64,000 bases of DNA from Limnospira platensis (GTDB lineage Bacteria; Cyanobacteriota; Cyanobacteriia; Cyanobacteriales; Microcoleaceae), in assembly GCF_046480435.1 (NCBI RefSeq), contig NZ_PKGC01000020.1. One strand, written 5' to 3'. The notes below the pieces were generated by a model. It did not search any database, was not told the DNA's origin, and was given only the letters and a program-made list of their open reading frames with translations. Positions 45,958 to 54,632 of the stretch are shown piece by piece. The first letter of the stretch is position 1. Each line of letters begins with the position of its first letter. Both the position numbers and the translations under genes were made by a program.

Positions 45958-46854
45958 ATGATTGCTTTATTTTCTGCTGTTATCCCCGTTGGGTGCATTG
46001 TTATGATTGGTTTTATTGCCGGTAAAACCCTGATTATAGATCGCCAAACCATATCCCGTCTGCTGCTGTATGTTCTGTTTCCCATACTGATTATTGATAC
46101 ACTATATCGGACAAGTCTTACCCCCCAAAATATGGCAGGAATGGGAATAGGGTTTATTTTGACTTATATATCATTGTGTTTGGTAGCTTGGGCGATCGCA
46201 CGTTATTTAAACCTGTCTCGGTCAACCGAAAAAAGTTTAATTGCCACCACCTCCCTATCAAATGTTGGCAATATGGGGTTATCTGTCACCCTCTTCGCTT
46301 TAGGAGAAGCCGGACTAGAAAGGGCGATTGTTTATTTAATCGCCTGGAATTTAGTAGTTTTAATCACAGCGCCAGCTATCATCAAAGGGGAAGGTTGGCA
46401 ATCATCCTTAAAATTCACCCTCAGATTACCACTATTTTGGTCAATTATCGCGGCTTTGGTACTTTACGCACTTCCAATAAAATTGCCTTTTAATATTGAT
46501 GAGGGATTGAATTTAGTAGCGGAATCGGCTATTCCCCTCGGCTTATTATTGCTGGGGTTAGAAATTGCCGAAAGTCACTGGAAAATTAGCCTTTATGAAG
46601 TGGGAGCCAGTTTTCTCAGATTAATCGGTGGTGCGATTATTGCCTATGGTGTGGGTTCCCTATTAAGACTCAGTGATTTGGATTTACAGGTGTTAATTTT
46701 ACAGAGTGCTATGCCGACAGCTATCACGGCTTTTCTGATGGTTAATGAATTTGGCGGCGACCAAGTACGCACCGCCCGCGTGGTGGTAGTTTCTACTATA
46801 TTATCGTTCCTAACTCTGCCTTTGGTATTATGGGGAATTAAAGCGATCGCCTAA
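45958..46854 (+). CDS. AEC-family transporter (auxin efflux carrier-like)
   Basis: 298 residues from the ATG at 45958. A TTG at 45874 would add 28 residues without homology in appearance. Ten hydrophobic segments, the first being IALFSAVIPVGCIVMIGFIAG, and the two-half plan of the AEC (PF03547) family with LSNVGNMGLSVTLFALGE and QSAMPTAITAFLMVNEFGGD. It likely moves a small organic acid or amino-acid derivative across the plasma membrane; the substrate is unknown. Confidence 0.85.
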   Translation: MIALFSAVIPVGCIVMIGFIAGKTLIIDRQTISRLLLYVLFPILIIDTLYRTSLTPQNMAGMGIGFILTYISLCLVAWAIARYLNLSRSTEKSLIATTSLSNVGNMGLSVTLFALGEAGLERAIVYLIAWNLVVLITAPAIIKGEGWQSSLKFTLRLPLFWSIIAALVLYALPIKLPFNIDEGLNLVAESAIPLGLLLLGLEIAESHWKISLYEVGASFLRLIGGAIIAYGVGSLLRLSDLDLQVLILQSAMPTAITAFLMVNEFGGDQVRTARVVVVSTILSFLTLPLVLWGIKAIA

Positions 46855-46963
46855 AATATGACCCCCGATTTCATGGCGGAAATTCCGATAATCCCATGGG
46901 GTTGTTCAGAGCCGAGTCACAGTTGATCTAAAATATAGCCTGAAGCGATCGCTAGAAATTACC

Positions 46964-47857
46964 ATGTGGAATCAAATTTGCGAACACATAACCACTGCTA
47001 CCTCCCACACCTTTACAGCTAATAACCCTACTTCTGTAGGTGGTGGCTGCATTAACCAGGGATATCGCCTTAATGATGGCGATCGCAGCTATTTTGTGAA
47101 ACTCAATAGCGCCTCTCAGGTTGCCATGTTTGAAGCGGAAGCCTGGGGAGTTAAACAAATGTGGGAAACCCAAACTATCCGCGTCCCTAAACCCATTTGT
47201 TGGGGTACTGCTGGCAATTCTGCTTATATCGTCCTAGAATGGTTAGAGCTAGGGGGTCGTAGCAATTCTCAGGCTATGGAGAAAATGGGGCGGCAATTGG
47301 CGCGACTACACCAGTGGACTCCCCCGCGAGACTATCGGGGATCTCAGCAGTTTGGTTGGGATATCAACAACACGATCGGATCAACTCCCCAAATTAATAC
47401 CTGGACTACTGACTGGGGAGAGTTTTGGCGAGATCATCGCATTGGTTATCAACTGAAACTCGCCAGACGGCGGGGAGGAACTTTTGAAAATAGCGATCGC
47501 CTCCTTGACAAAATACCAGAATTGTTGTCCGGTCATCACCCTAAACCCGCTTTAGTGCATGGGGATTTATGGGGGGGTAATGCCTCTGTTACCCATGATG
47601 GAGAACCTGTGATTTTTGACCCGGCTGCCTATTTTGGCGATCGAGAAGTTGATATCGCCATGACCGAAGTATTTGGCGGATTTTCCCCCGCATTTTATCA
47701 GGGCTATAATCAAATTTACCCTTTAGATAAAGGTTATTCTCGCCGCAAAATTCTTTACAATCTCTACCATATTTTGAATCATTTTAACCTATTTGGTGGC
47801 AGTTATGGTTCCCAAGCCAATCAGATGATTCAGCAAATTTTACGTTCAAGTGTTTAG
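46964..47857 (+). CDS. Fructosamine kinase family protein
   Basis: 297 residues. The APH-like kinase fold of fructosamine-3-kinases: G-rich loop SVGGGCINQGYRL with Cys29, FVKLN lysine, LARLHQW, the catalytic VHGDLWGGN, and FDPAAYFGDRE as the metal-binding segment. It phosphorylates glycated lysines or ribulosamines so that the adduct falls off, a protein-repair role. The P-loop Cys corresponds to the redox-sensitive cysteine described for this family. The gene is alone on the plus strand and convergent with the DUF262 gene. Confidence 0.93.
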   Translation: MWNQICEHITTATSHTFTANNPTSVGGGCINQGYRLNDGDRSYFVKLNSASQVAMFEAEAWGVKQMWETQTIRVPKPICWGTAGNSAYIVLEWLELGGRSNSQAMEKMGRQLARLHQWTPPRDYRGSQQFGWDINNTIGSTPQINTWTTDWGEFWRDHRIGYQLKLARRRGGTFENSDRLLDKIPELLSGHHPKPALVHGDLWGGNASVTHDGEPVIFDPAAYFGDREVDIAMTEVFGGFSPAFYQGYNQIYPLDKGYSRRKILYNLYHILNHFNLFGGSYGSQANQMIQQILRSSV

Positions 47858-47874
47858 TCGCTGATATTCTCAAT

Positions 47875-49587
47875 TTACCCAATGCGCCAAATGCCCGCAG
47901 CTATGGCAGCTAATCGCTTTTGCCGAGACTCAATTTTATGTTCATCCCAGGTATCATAATGTTCGGCGATCGCTTTAGTAATTTCAAAATTACTCTGGGC
48001 ATAAACATCCCGCTTAGTCCCATAATCCTGATTGCCAACTTCACGGTTTTTAGTCGCTTCGAGGGGGGTCATATTACCGAGGCGGTAGATTAAGCGTTCC
48101 TGTTTACTTTCCTCGATATAAGCCCAGGCATCCGAGGGATTTTCCGGGAGAATATGCTCTAAATTATAGGTGGAACTCTCAAAATCAAACGCTTTCCCGG
48201 AGCGCTGTTTCTCAATTTCAAAGAGAATATAGCGGACAATTTTCTTATGGCGAGTATCCGTAGTGCGGAGTTCTTTTTGAGTAAAAGCTCCCTTAAACTG
48301 ATGATCATCTGGATACACAACACCCAGCGCCGCCAAAACTTCCTCAGCAGTCTTATAGTGACCATGGGAAACCTTCACAGCAATCTCATTATACAAACGT
48401 TCTTGTTCATAGGTCTGCAAGTTGCAAATAACATTATAGCGAAATGAAATCACAGCGATCGCTTTCAGAATGCGGGTAAAGGCATCTCTATCGTTGTCAA
48501 AAAATTGATGATAACAAGCTAACAGTATTGCCAAAGGCTGACGCACACGAAACATTAACAGTTGCTTTAAGGCTTGTTTTTCATCGGGTTTCCAACTAGC
48601 ATCATATGGGTCTCCAAGACTCGCATAAACCCCAGCATCATGCTCCAAACTGCGGACTAAGCCAAAGGCATCTTTACGGCTTTTCACCTGTCGTCGAATG
48701 ATTTTGAACAGATCATATTTACGGACAAGTCTATGGCGACTATTCCAAAAAATACGCAGAAATTCCGGGAAACTCTCACTACCCAATAAACCCACAATCC
48801 GCTCCCATTTATCTTCGAGGCTACGCATTTCTATATCATGGGTATCTGCGTTACTAATGAGTGAAAATAAATAGTTTTTGAGTAGATCCGTGGCGGAAAG
48901 ACGCACCCCTCTGGCGTTAAGAGTTTCAAAAACCTTAAAAGCGTTCAATTCATCTGTAACGGTGATCACAGTAAAAAAGAGTTTGTCTACTAGGGAATCA
49001 ATAAAAGCCGCAAAATTTTGTCCACTATCAGATTGATTTCCCAGTCGGAGTCTGATTTTTTCTTTAAACCAAATAAATGCTTGGCGTAGTTGATGTTCAG
49101 AGGCTTTTAGACCTCGTTGAGGGAGGGGTTCTAGGGGGACTAGGTAGGTTTGATAAAAACGATCATTATGGCGATTTAGTCTGAGTTTTGATTGGGGAAT
49201 GAGGGTGACAGGATCGACATAACCAATGTAGCTATTTTGCAGTTGGTATTGGCGACGACTGTTGTTGAGTGCATCCAAGTCCGCCTTCACTAAATCTTGT
49301 AAATAAGACAAACCAGCCAGGATCATAATACTGATGGTAGTCATTCGTTGTTGACCATCAATAATATCGAAGTGTTTGCTATCAGATGATTGTAGCACGA
49401 GGTAGCCCATATAATGAGCGGGTTCGCTATCTTCTTCAAATAAAGCAGTCAGATCTTGCCACAGGTCGTCCCATTCGTCATTTCCCCAGGAATAGTCACG
49501 CTGAAAGGGAGGTACATGATAGATTAAGCCATTACCCAGAAGTTGGCGGAAGGTGGTGTTGGTGGTGTGGAAATTTAGGGTTGCCAT
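47875..49587 (-). CDS. DUF262-DUF1524 protein (GmrSD-like nuclease candidate)
   Basis: 570 residues. The N-terminal domain has PFQRDYSW at 27-34 and DIIDGQQRMTT with the DGQQR motif at 77-81, which marks a ParB/sulfiredoxin-like NTPase fold. The C-terminal domain has YNLEHILPENPS (His478) and LGNMTPLEATKNREVGN, the HNH-like DUF1524 signature. This fusion is that of type IV restriction enzyme GmrSD, which cuts modified phage DNA. No other defence gene is beside it. The match of both motifs is good; actual defence activity is inferred. Confidence 0.88.
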   Translation of the reverse strand: MATLNFHTTNTTFRQLLGNGLIYHVPPFQRDYSWGNDEWDDLWQDLTALFEEDSEPAHYMGYLVLQSSDSKHFDIIDGQQRMTTISIMILAGLSYLQDLVKADLDALNNSRRQYQLQNSYIGYVDPVTLIPQSKLRLNRHNDRFYQTYLVPLEPLPQRGLKASEHQLRQAFIWFKEKIRLRLGNQSDSGQNFAAFIDSLVDKLFFTVITVTDELNAFKVFETLNARGVRLSATDLLKNYLFSLISNADTHDIEMRSLEDKWERIVGLLGSESFPEFLRIFWNSRHRLVRKYDLFKIIRRQVKSRKDAFGLVRSLEHDAGVYASLGDPYDASWKPDEKQALKQLLMFRVRQPLAILLACYHQFFDNDRDAFTRILKAIAVISFRYNVICNLQTYEQERLYNEIAVKVSHGHYKTAEEVLAALGVVYPDDHQFKGAFTQKELRTTDTRHKKIVRYILFEIEKQRSGKAFDFESSTYNLEHILPENPSDAWAYIEESKQERLIYRLGNMTPLEATKNREVGNQDYGTKRDVYAQSNFEITKAIAEHYDTWDEHKIESRQKRLAAIAAGIWRIG

Positions 49588-49648
49588 GATTAATTATCAC
49601 CTCTGGCTGATGATTAAATTCGGGTAAATTGGCGCAGAATAGATGGGA

Positions 49649-50593
49649 TTAACTTTTATGGGAAAATCCCTGTTTTAATTCGATCGCACATTCGGCTAGT
49701 GCTTCCTGTCCTTGACTGATAAATTTGGCTAAATTAATGAAAGCATGAATGGTTCCTGAATAGCAAGATATTTTGACGGGAACTCCGGCTTTTTGGAGGC
49801 GATCGCCATAAGCCTGTCCTTCATCCCGTAGGGGGTCTAATTCCGCAGTGATAATCAAAGCGGGAGGCAAATTTGATAAATCTTCGGCTAACAGGGGGGA
49901 AGCATAGGGATTATTTTTATCAGCAGGGTTGGTGATATAAAAACTACACAAATGCCTAATATCATCGGTTCTCAGAAAGTAATTTTCGGCAAATAGGCGG
50001 CGAGATTCGCTGTCAATTTCTACCTGAGTTATAGGATAAATTAACAATTGATAAACTAGGGGGGCTAGTTTTTTATCTCGCCGTTTTAAGGCTACCACCG
50101 CCGCTAAATTTCCCCCCGCACTTTCTCCCCCCACCGCAATGCGATCGCTATCCCAGTTGTAAGTTTTAGCCTGATTAAACACCCACTCCGTCGCGGTCAA
50201 ACCATCTTCAATGGCGGCTGGAAATGGATGTTCTGGTGCGAGGCGATAGTCTACTGAGACAACCACACATTCTGCGCCATTGGCGAGGCTGCGACAAATA
50301 CTATCTACCATGTCTAAATTACCGATCACATAACCGCCACCGTGGAAATAAACTAGAACCGGAAAGGGTTGGTTTCCCTTGGGGGTGTAAATGCGGATTG
50401 GTAATTCTCCACCGAGACCCGCAATGGTGCGATTTTCGACTTTGGCGATCGCTTCCGGTGGGTGACTGGCTTTAACAAACATCTGATTAAGGTTTCTCAA
50501 TTCGGCGGGTTCCATGGCACTAATTGGGGGGTGATTAGATGCTGATACATGATTGAGAAATGATTGGGTTTCGGGATTAACTGAAGGGTTCAT
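49649..50593 (-). CDS. Alpha/beta hydrolase, HSL-type esterase
   Basis: 314 residues. HGGGYVIG at about 85-92 forms the oxyanion hole and GESAGGN the nucleophile elbow of the hormone-sensitive-lipase family; the Asp in LDPLRDEG and His in GTIHAF complete the triad. It should hydrolyse short-chain esters. No signal peptide. Its start overlaps the end of the methyltransferase gene by 17 bp, so the two are cotranscribed. Confidence 0.92.
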   Translation of the reverse strand: MNPSVNPETQSFLNHVSASNHPPISAMEPAELRNLNQMFVKASHPPEAIAKVENRTIAGLGGELPIRIYTPKGNQPFPVLVYFHGGGYVIGNLDMVDSICRSLANGAECVVVSVDYRLAPEHPFPAAIEDGLTATEWVFNQAKTYNWDSDRIAVGGESAGGNLAAVVALKRRDKKLAPLVYQLLIYPITQVEIDSESRRLFAENYFLRTDDIRHLCSFYITNPADKNNPYASPLLAEDLSNLPPALIITAELDPLRDEGQAYGDRLQKAGVPVKISCYSGTIHAFINLAKFISQGQEALAECAIELKQGFSHKS

Positions 50594-51263
50594 TTATTGA
50601 TTTATATTCAATACATAATTGCCGGGCATCAGGACGGTTTTCGGCTACAAATTCATGGCGATTTATTTCGGTCAAGCCGCAGGTTTTAAAGGCTGATAAT
50701 TCTGCCTCAGATAAAGGCCATGGGGGGCCGTCCGGTGCGGCTTCGGTGTCACGAAATCGGGTAATTAACAATAAAATACCATCGGGAGCCACCAGATTGG
50801 CGATCGCCTTAATTGCTTGGGATCGGACTTGTAAAGGCATGGATTGAGTAATCCTAGATTCGAGTACAAAATCGAACTTTTCTCGCCAATTAGGATCGGG
50901 GTCTAACAAGTCGGCGACTGTATAATTTACCTGAGAATTGGGAAACCTTTCGCGACACCAAGCGATCGCTGTGGGAGAAATATCAAAAGCTGTCACCTGA
51001 AAGCCAAAATCTGCTAAGGCTTCCGCATCATCTCCTAACCCGCAACCCAACACTACAGCGGTTTTATTATCATCCTCAATTGCATGATTTTTTAGCCATT
51101 GTTGCAGTTGGGGATGAGCCACCAATGTGGCCCAAGGAATCAAAGACGGATCGCCTTGGGATTCAGCATAAAGGCTTTCAAACCATGCGGTAGGATGGGA
51201 TTGAGAATTTTCGACCATTTCGATAATTTTTTGCCTGAGATTGTTAGGAGGAACTAGAGACAT
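50577..51263 (-). CDS. Class I SAM-dependent methyltransferase
   Basis: 228 residues. The SAM motif is TAVVLGCGLGDDAEALADFGF followed by VTAFDIS. The build resembles the thiopurine S-methyltransferase-like/TehB group of small-molecule methyltransferases. WFESLYAESQGDPSLIPW at about 23-40 is the usual start of this group. The substrate is unknown. It shares a transcript with the downstream esterase. Confidence 0.85.
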   Translation of the reverse strand: MSLVPPNNLRQKIIEMVENSQSHPTAWFESLYAESQGDPSLIPWATLVAHPQLQQWLKNHAIEDDNKTAVVLGCGLGDDAEALADFGFQVTAFDISPTAIAWCRERFPNSQVNYTVADLLDPDPNWREKFDFVLESRITQSMPLQVRSQAIKAIANLVAPDGILLLITRFRDTEAAPDGPPWPLSEAELSAFKTCGLTEINRHEFVAENRPDARQLCIEYKSINEPFS

Positions 51264-51382
51264 GGGTTAACTAAGACTATAATGGAACATTGATTAAGTA
51301 TGGATATTTACGATTATAGCCTATCAGTGTGATTCGGGAGGTCTCAGGTTATGATATTTACCTGGATTTGAGGGGATTTCTC

Positions 51383-51411
51383 TTAATACAATTCTCAAAT
51401 CCTACTATAAT
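51383..51411 (+). promoter_or_regulatory. Promoter of the HMA-domain gene
   Basis: TTAATA (4/6), a 17-bp spacer, and a perfect TATAAT at 51406-51411, 33 bp before the ATG. A GAGG ribosome binding site follows at about 51435. Confidence 0.5.
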
Positions 51412-51444
51412 GCTATACTATACGGGTATTTTACGAGGCTAGTT

Positions 51445-51642
51445 ATGACTATAAAACTTACGGTTTCTTCAATGGTTTGTGATGTTTGTGCTAACAGTGT
51501 AACCAAGGCTATTCATACTGTTGATAGTGATGCTACTGTCAATATTGACTTAAATACAAAGGTGGTGACTGTGGAAGCAACTGCTTCTGAGTCGGCGCTA
51601 AGGGCGGCGATCGCTAAAGCTGGTCATACTACAGAATCATAG
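51445..51642 (+). CDS. Heavy-metal-associated (HMA) domain protein, copper chaperone-like
   Basis: 65 residues. A single ferredoxin-like HMA fold with MVCDVCANSV (Cys12, Cys15), the position of the metal site in Atx1/CopZ. The usual M-x-C-x-x-C has V between M and C, as expected. It should bind Cu(I) or a similar soft metal in the cytosol and hand it to a P-type ATPase, which is not encoded nearby. It ends 3 bp from the convergent OppF-type gene. Confidence 0.88.
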   Translation: MTIKLTVSSMVCDVCANSVTKAIHTVDSDATVNIDLNTKVVTVEATASESALRAAIAKAGHTTES

Positions 51643-51645
51643 GAT

Positions 51646-52677
51646 TTATAGAGGGTTTTGGGAATCCCATAAATGACAGGAAACAAAATGTCCGGGGTTA
51701 ATTTCTCGCAATTGGGGTTCCTCGACCCGACAGCGATCGCCAACTAAATTCGCCGAGGGACAGCGGCTATAAAATCGACATCCACACGAGGGTAATAAAA
51801 AGCTGGGAACATCTCCTTTCAGGATAATTCGTTCCCGTTTGGCTTCGATTTCTGGGTCGGGAATAGGAACAGCAGAAAGTAAGGCTTTAGTATAGGGATG
51901 AAGGGGATAATCATAGACAGAATTGCACTCCCCTATTTCCACTATTTTACCTAAATACATGACTGCTACCCGGCTGGAAATGTAGCGGACTATACTTAAA
52001 TCATGGGCGATAAATAGATAGGTTAAATTCAGGCGTTTTTGTAGCGATCGCATTAAATTAACTACCTGTGCTTGAATAGAAACATCCAAAGAGGCGATCG
52101 GTTCATCACAGACCAAAAAATCCGGGTCAACTGCTAAAGCCCTAGCTATAGCTATTCGCTGTCTTTGACCACCCGAAAACTCGTGAGGATAACGATTAAT
52201 AAATTGGGGATTCAGTCCCACTAATTCTAATAACTCTTGCACTCGATTAATCAGGGATTCACCCTTAGCTAATCTATGAATTAATAGGGGTTCCCCAATG
52301 ATTTTTTTTAGGGTCATTCGCGGATTTAGGGAAGCGTAGGGGTCTTGGAAAATTATCTGCATTTGGCGGCGCATGATCCGCAACTTTTGGGCATCTAATT
52401 TAGTCAGATCAATATCATTAAAATAAACCCGGCCACCTGTGGGAGTTTGAAGCTGTAAAATCGCCCTACCTGTCGTGCTTTTCCCACAGCCAGACTCCCC
52501 AACTAAACTAAGAGTTTCACCCCGTTTTATCTCAAATGTTAAACCATCTACTGCCCTAATTATCCCTACCTGTTTCTGTCGAAATATACCCCCACTGACT
52601 GGAAAGTGTACCTGCAAATTCTCAACCCTTAATAGGGTATCTGTTTCTGGCTTACTGGGGTGTGTTTTGGCAACCAT
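51646..52677 (-). CDS. Oligopeptide/dipeptide ABC transporter ATPase, OppF/DppF type
   Basis: 343 residues. Walker A GESGCGKSTTG, signature FSGGQRQRIAIARALAV, Walker B FLVCDEPIASLD and the C-terminal oligo_HPY domain with CRFYSRCPSA. It powers import of peptides or nickel with OppD and membrane partners. It follows the OppD-type gene by 65 bp. No permease or binding-protein gene is within the window. Confidence 0.92.
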   Translation of the reverse strand: MVAKTHPSKPETDTLLRVENLQVHFPVSGGIFRQKQVGIIRAVDGLTFEIKRGETLSLVGESGCGKSTTGRAILQLQTPTGGRVYFNDIDLTKLDAQKLRIMRRQMQIIFQDPYASLNPRMTLKKIIGEPLLIHRLAKGESLINRVQELLELVGLNPQFINRYPHEFSGGQRQRIAIARALAVDPDFLVCDEPIASLDVSIQAQVVNLMRSLQKRLNLTYLFIAHDLSIVRYISSRVAVMYLGKIVEIGECNSVYDYPLHPYTKALLSAVPIPDPEIEAKRERIILKGDVPSFLLPSCGCRFYSRCPSANLVGDRCRVEEPQLREINPGHFVSCHLWDSQNPL

Positions 52678-52742
52678 CAGGTATCAAAAATTCCAAGAAA
52701 ATAGATAGATTTTAGGTAGCATAAAATCATCCTTTTGTCAAG

Positions 52743-53717
52743 TCATGGTTTAACCCAACAGGCGACTTGATGATGGGTGGCGACTAATTCTAAAATCGGA
52801 TCTTCCTGAAAACAACGGTCGATCGCATATTGACATCGAGGCGCAAAGGGGCAACCTTGAGGATAGTTAATCAAATCTGGGGGAGTCCCTGGGATAGCCG
52901 GGAGAGTCTCTCCCATGTCGCGGTCAGGACGGGGGAGGCTTTTTAACAATCCCATTGTGTAGGGGTGACGAGGATGCTTATAGAGTTGATTAACGGGCGC
53001 TTCTTCGACAATTTGACCTGCATACATGACTAAAATGCGATCGGCAAATCTCGCCAAAAGTGCTAAATCATGGGTAATCCAAATTACCGCCATTCCCATT
53101 TCATTTTGCAACTGTTTAATCATCTCAATAACTTGGGCTTGCACAGTTACATCTAAGGCGGTTGTCGGTTCATCAGCAATTAATAATTGTGGATGACAGG
53201 CTAATGCCATAGCAATCATAACTCGCTGTCGCATTCCCCCAGAGAATTGATAGGGATAGCTACCAAGTCGGCGTTTTGCTGACGATATACCGACCTTTTC
53301 TAAAAGGGCGATCGCCTGTTGTTGTGCCTCTAATTTAGTAGCCCCAGAATGCACTTGTATAGCCTCAGTAATTTGTTTACCAATAGTTAAAACCGGATTT
53401 AAGCAAGTCATCGGGTCTTGAAAAATCATCGAAATTTTGTTACCCCGAATCCTTCTTAATGCCGATTTATTGACTTTAAGTAAATCCTGCTTCTCAAACC
53501 AAATCTCTCCCCCAGAAATCCGGCCAGAATTGGCAGAAATTAGCCGCAAAATTGATAACACTCCCGCACTTTTCCCCGAACCCGATTCTCCGACAATGCC
53601 AAGAGTTTCCCCAGCATTAACATGATAGGAAATGCCATTAACAGCCTTAACTACCCCATCAGTCGTGATAAAACGAGTTTCTAAATTTTTAACTTGTAGC
53701 AGTGGTGATATCATCAT
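52743..53717 (-). CDS. Oligopeptide/dipeptide ABC transporter ATPase, OppD/DppD type
   Basis: 324 residues. Walker A GESGSGKSAG, signature FSGGMRQRVMIAMALA, Walker B LLIADEPTTALD and a C-terminal CPFAPRCQYAIDRC, the Cys-rich oligo_HPY end. It pairs with the OppF-type protein downstream. It starts 11 bp after the NERD-protein stop, so a shared transcript is likely. Confidence 0.92.
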   Translation of the reverse strand: MMISPLLQVKNLETRFITTDGVVKAVNGISYHVNAGETLGIVGESGSGKSAGVLSILRLISANSGRISGGEIWFEKQDLLKVNKSALRRIRGNKISMIFQDPMTCLNPVLTIGKQITEAIQVHSGATKLEAQQQAIALLEKVGISSAKRRLGSYPYQFSGGMRQRVMIAMALACHPQLLIADEPTTALDVTVQAQVIEMIKQLQNEMGMAVIWITHDLALLARFADRILVMYAGQIVEEAPVNQLYKHPRHPYTMGLLKSLPRPDRDMGETLPAIPGTPPDLINYPQGCPFAPRCQYAIDRCFQEDPILELVATHHQVACWVKP

Positions 53718-53728
53718 TAAAAATTGAT

Positions 53729-54577
53729 TTACATATCTTTTTTTAACCTAGGCTTAGGCTTAGGTTTGGGTTTAGGCTTAGGTTTAGGCTTAGGTTCCGG
53801 TTCCGGTTCCGGTTCCGGTTCCGGTTCCGGTTGAGAATTGCGAGGCTTAGGCTTAGGCTTCGTTTCTGGTTGCGGTTGCGGTTGCGGTTTAGATAAGGGT
53901 GACAATTCATATTCTTGGATATGTTTACTAATCCTAAAAACCTGTTCATCTGTGAGATATGCGGGAGATTTCGATATCATCGATATTAAATCTGTCATAC
54001 TCGTTAAAACTGGCACAGAACAATTTTTAGCCCCCACCCATTTAGCTATAGGAAAAACCACCGGCGCAGTAATACAATCAGTAGGTAAGTCAGGTATTTC
54101 TGAAAAAATCCACCGCTGAAACATCTGTTGATGATAAAGACTTTGGGAAGTAGGACTGTTAGATACAGGAACCCACTGGGAACCCTCACGCCGTTTCCAG
54201 TTATCTTGATTAGCCGCCAAGGAACCCTTCCAGGTTTTCACTTCAATTAAAAAAATACCTCGGTTCCCAATCACTAGCAAATCAATTTCTGCTAAACTGC
54301 CAGAAGTAGCAGGAATCAGGGCATTTTTAAATAATACCCAATTATCAGGAAAGGTCATCAGCAACAGAGCAATTAAATTTTCCCCTAAACTACCCTTAAC
54401 TTGATTTCGGATTTGCTTAAATTCAAATACTCCTGCGCCTATCATCCCCAAGAAACCACCACCCCAAGCCTGACTAGCTTCCTCCCGTTGGCTGGATACT
54501 TTGCGATTAATATTTTGCTTAAATTTAGCTTTCAGAGATGGCGACTGCTTTAGAACTTTCATAAAATTAATTCTCAC
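53729..54577 (-). CDS. NERD-domain protein with EP/KP repeat tail
   Basis: 282 residues. The nuclease-related NERD domain spans about 58-170, with KGSLGEN at 61-67, EID at 97-99 and IEVKTW at 111-116. These fit the PD-(D/E)xK core (Asp99, Glu112, Lys114). From about 220 the tail is low-complexity: KP/QP pairs, then EP pairs, then KP pairs. MRINFMKVL leaves an alternative start at 54562. Function is unknown; DNA cleavage is a family inference. It lies just upstream of the OppD-type gene. Confidence 0.82.
   Translation of the reverse strand: MRINFMKVLKQSPSLKAKFKQNINRKVSSQREEASQAWGGGFLGMIGAGVFEFKQIRNQVKGSLGENLIALLLMTFPDNWVLFKNALIPATSGSLAEIDLLVIGNRGIFLIEVKTWKGSLAANQDNWKRREGSQWVPVSNSPTSQSLYHQQMFQRWIFSEIPDLPTDCITAPVVFPIAKWVGAKNCSVPVLTSMTDLISMISKSPAYLTDEQVFRISKHIQEYELSPLSKPQPQPQPETKPKPKPRNSQPEPEPEPEPEPEPKPKPKPKPKPKPKPRLKKDM
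53745..53890. repeat. Hexanucleotide repeats coding EP and KP pairs
   Basis: On the plus strand GGTTCC is repeated about five times near 53796-53832, flanked by GGCTTA/GGTTTA repeats and by GGTTGC repeats near 53869-53887. They encode the Pro-charged tail of the NERD protein and are prone to slippage. Confidence 0.9.
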
Positions 54578-54632
54578 CCTGGTTAAACTTCACAAAATAG
54601 GGGGCTAACTTAACCCCCCAAATGATGCTTAA

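Noticed and set aside
53838..54119. 93-residue plus-strand frame with Gly/Cys repeats
   Set aside because: It is the complement of the Pro-rich tail and NERD domain; the repeats are a by-product of the hexanucleotide array.
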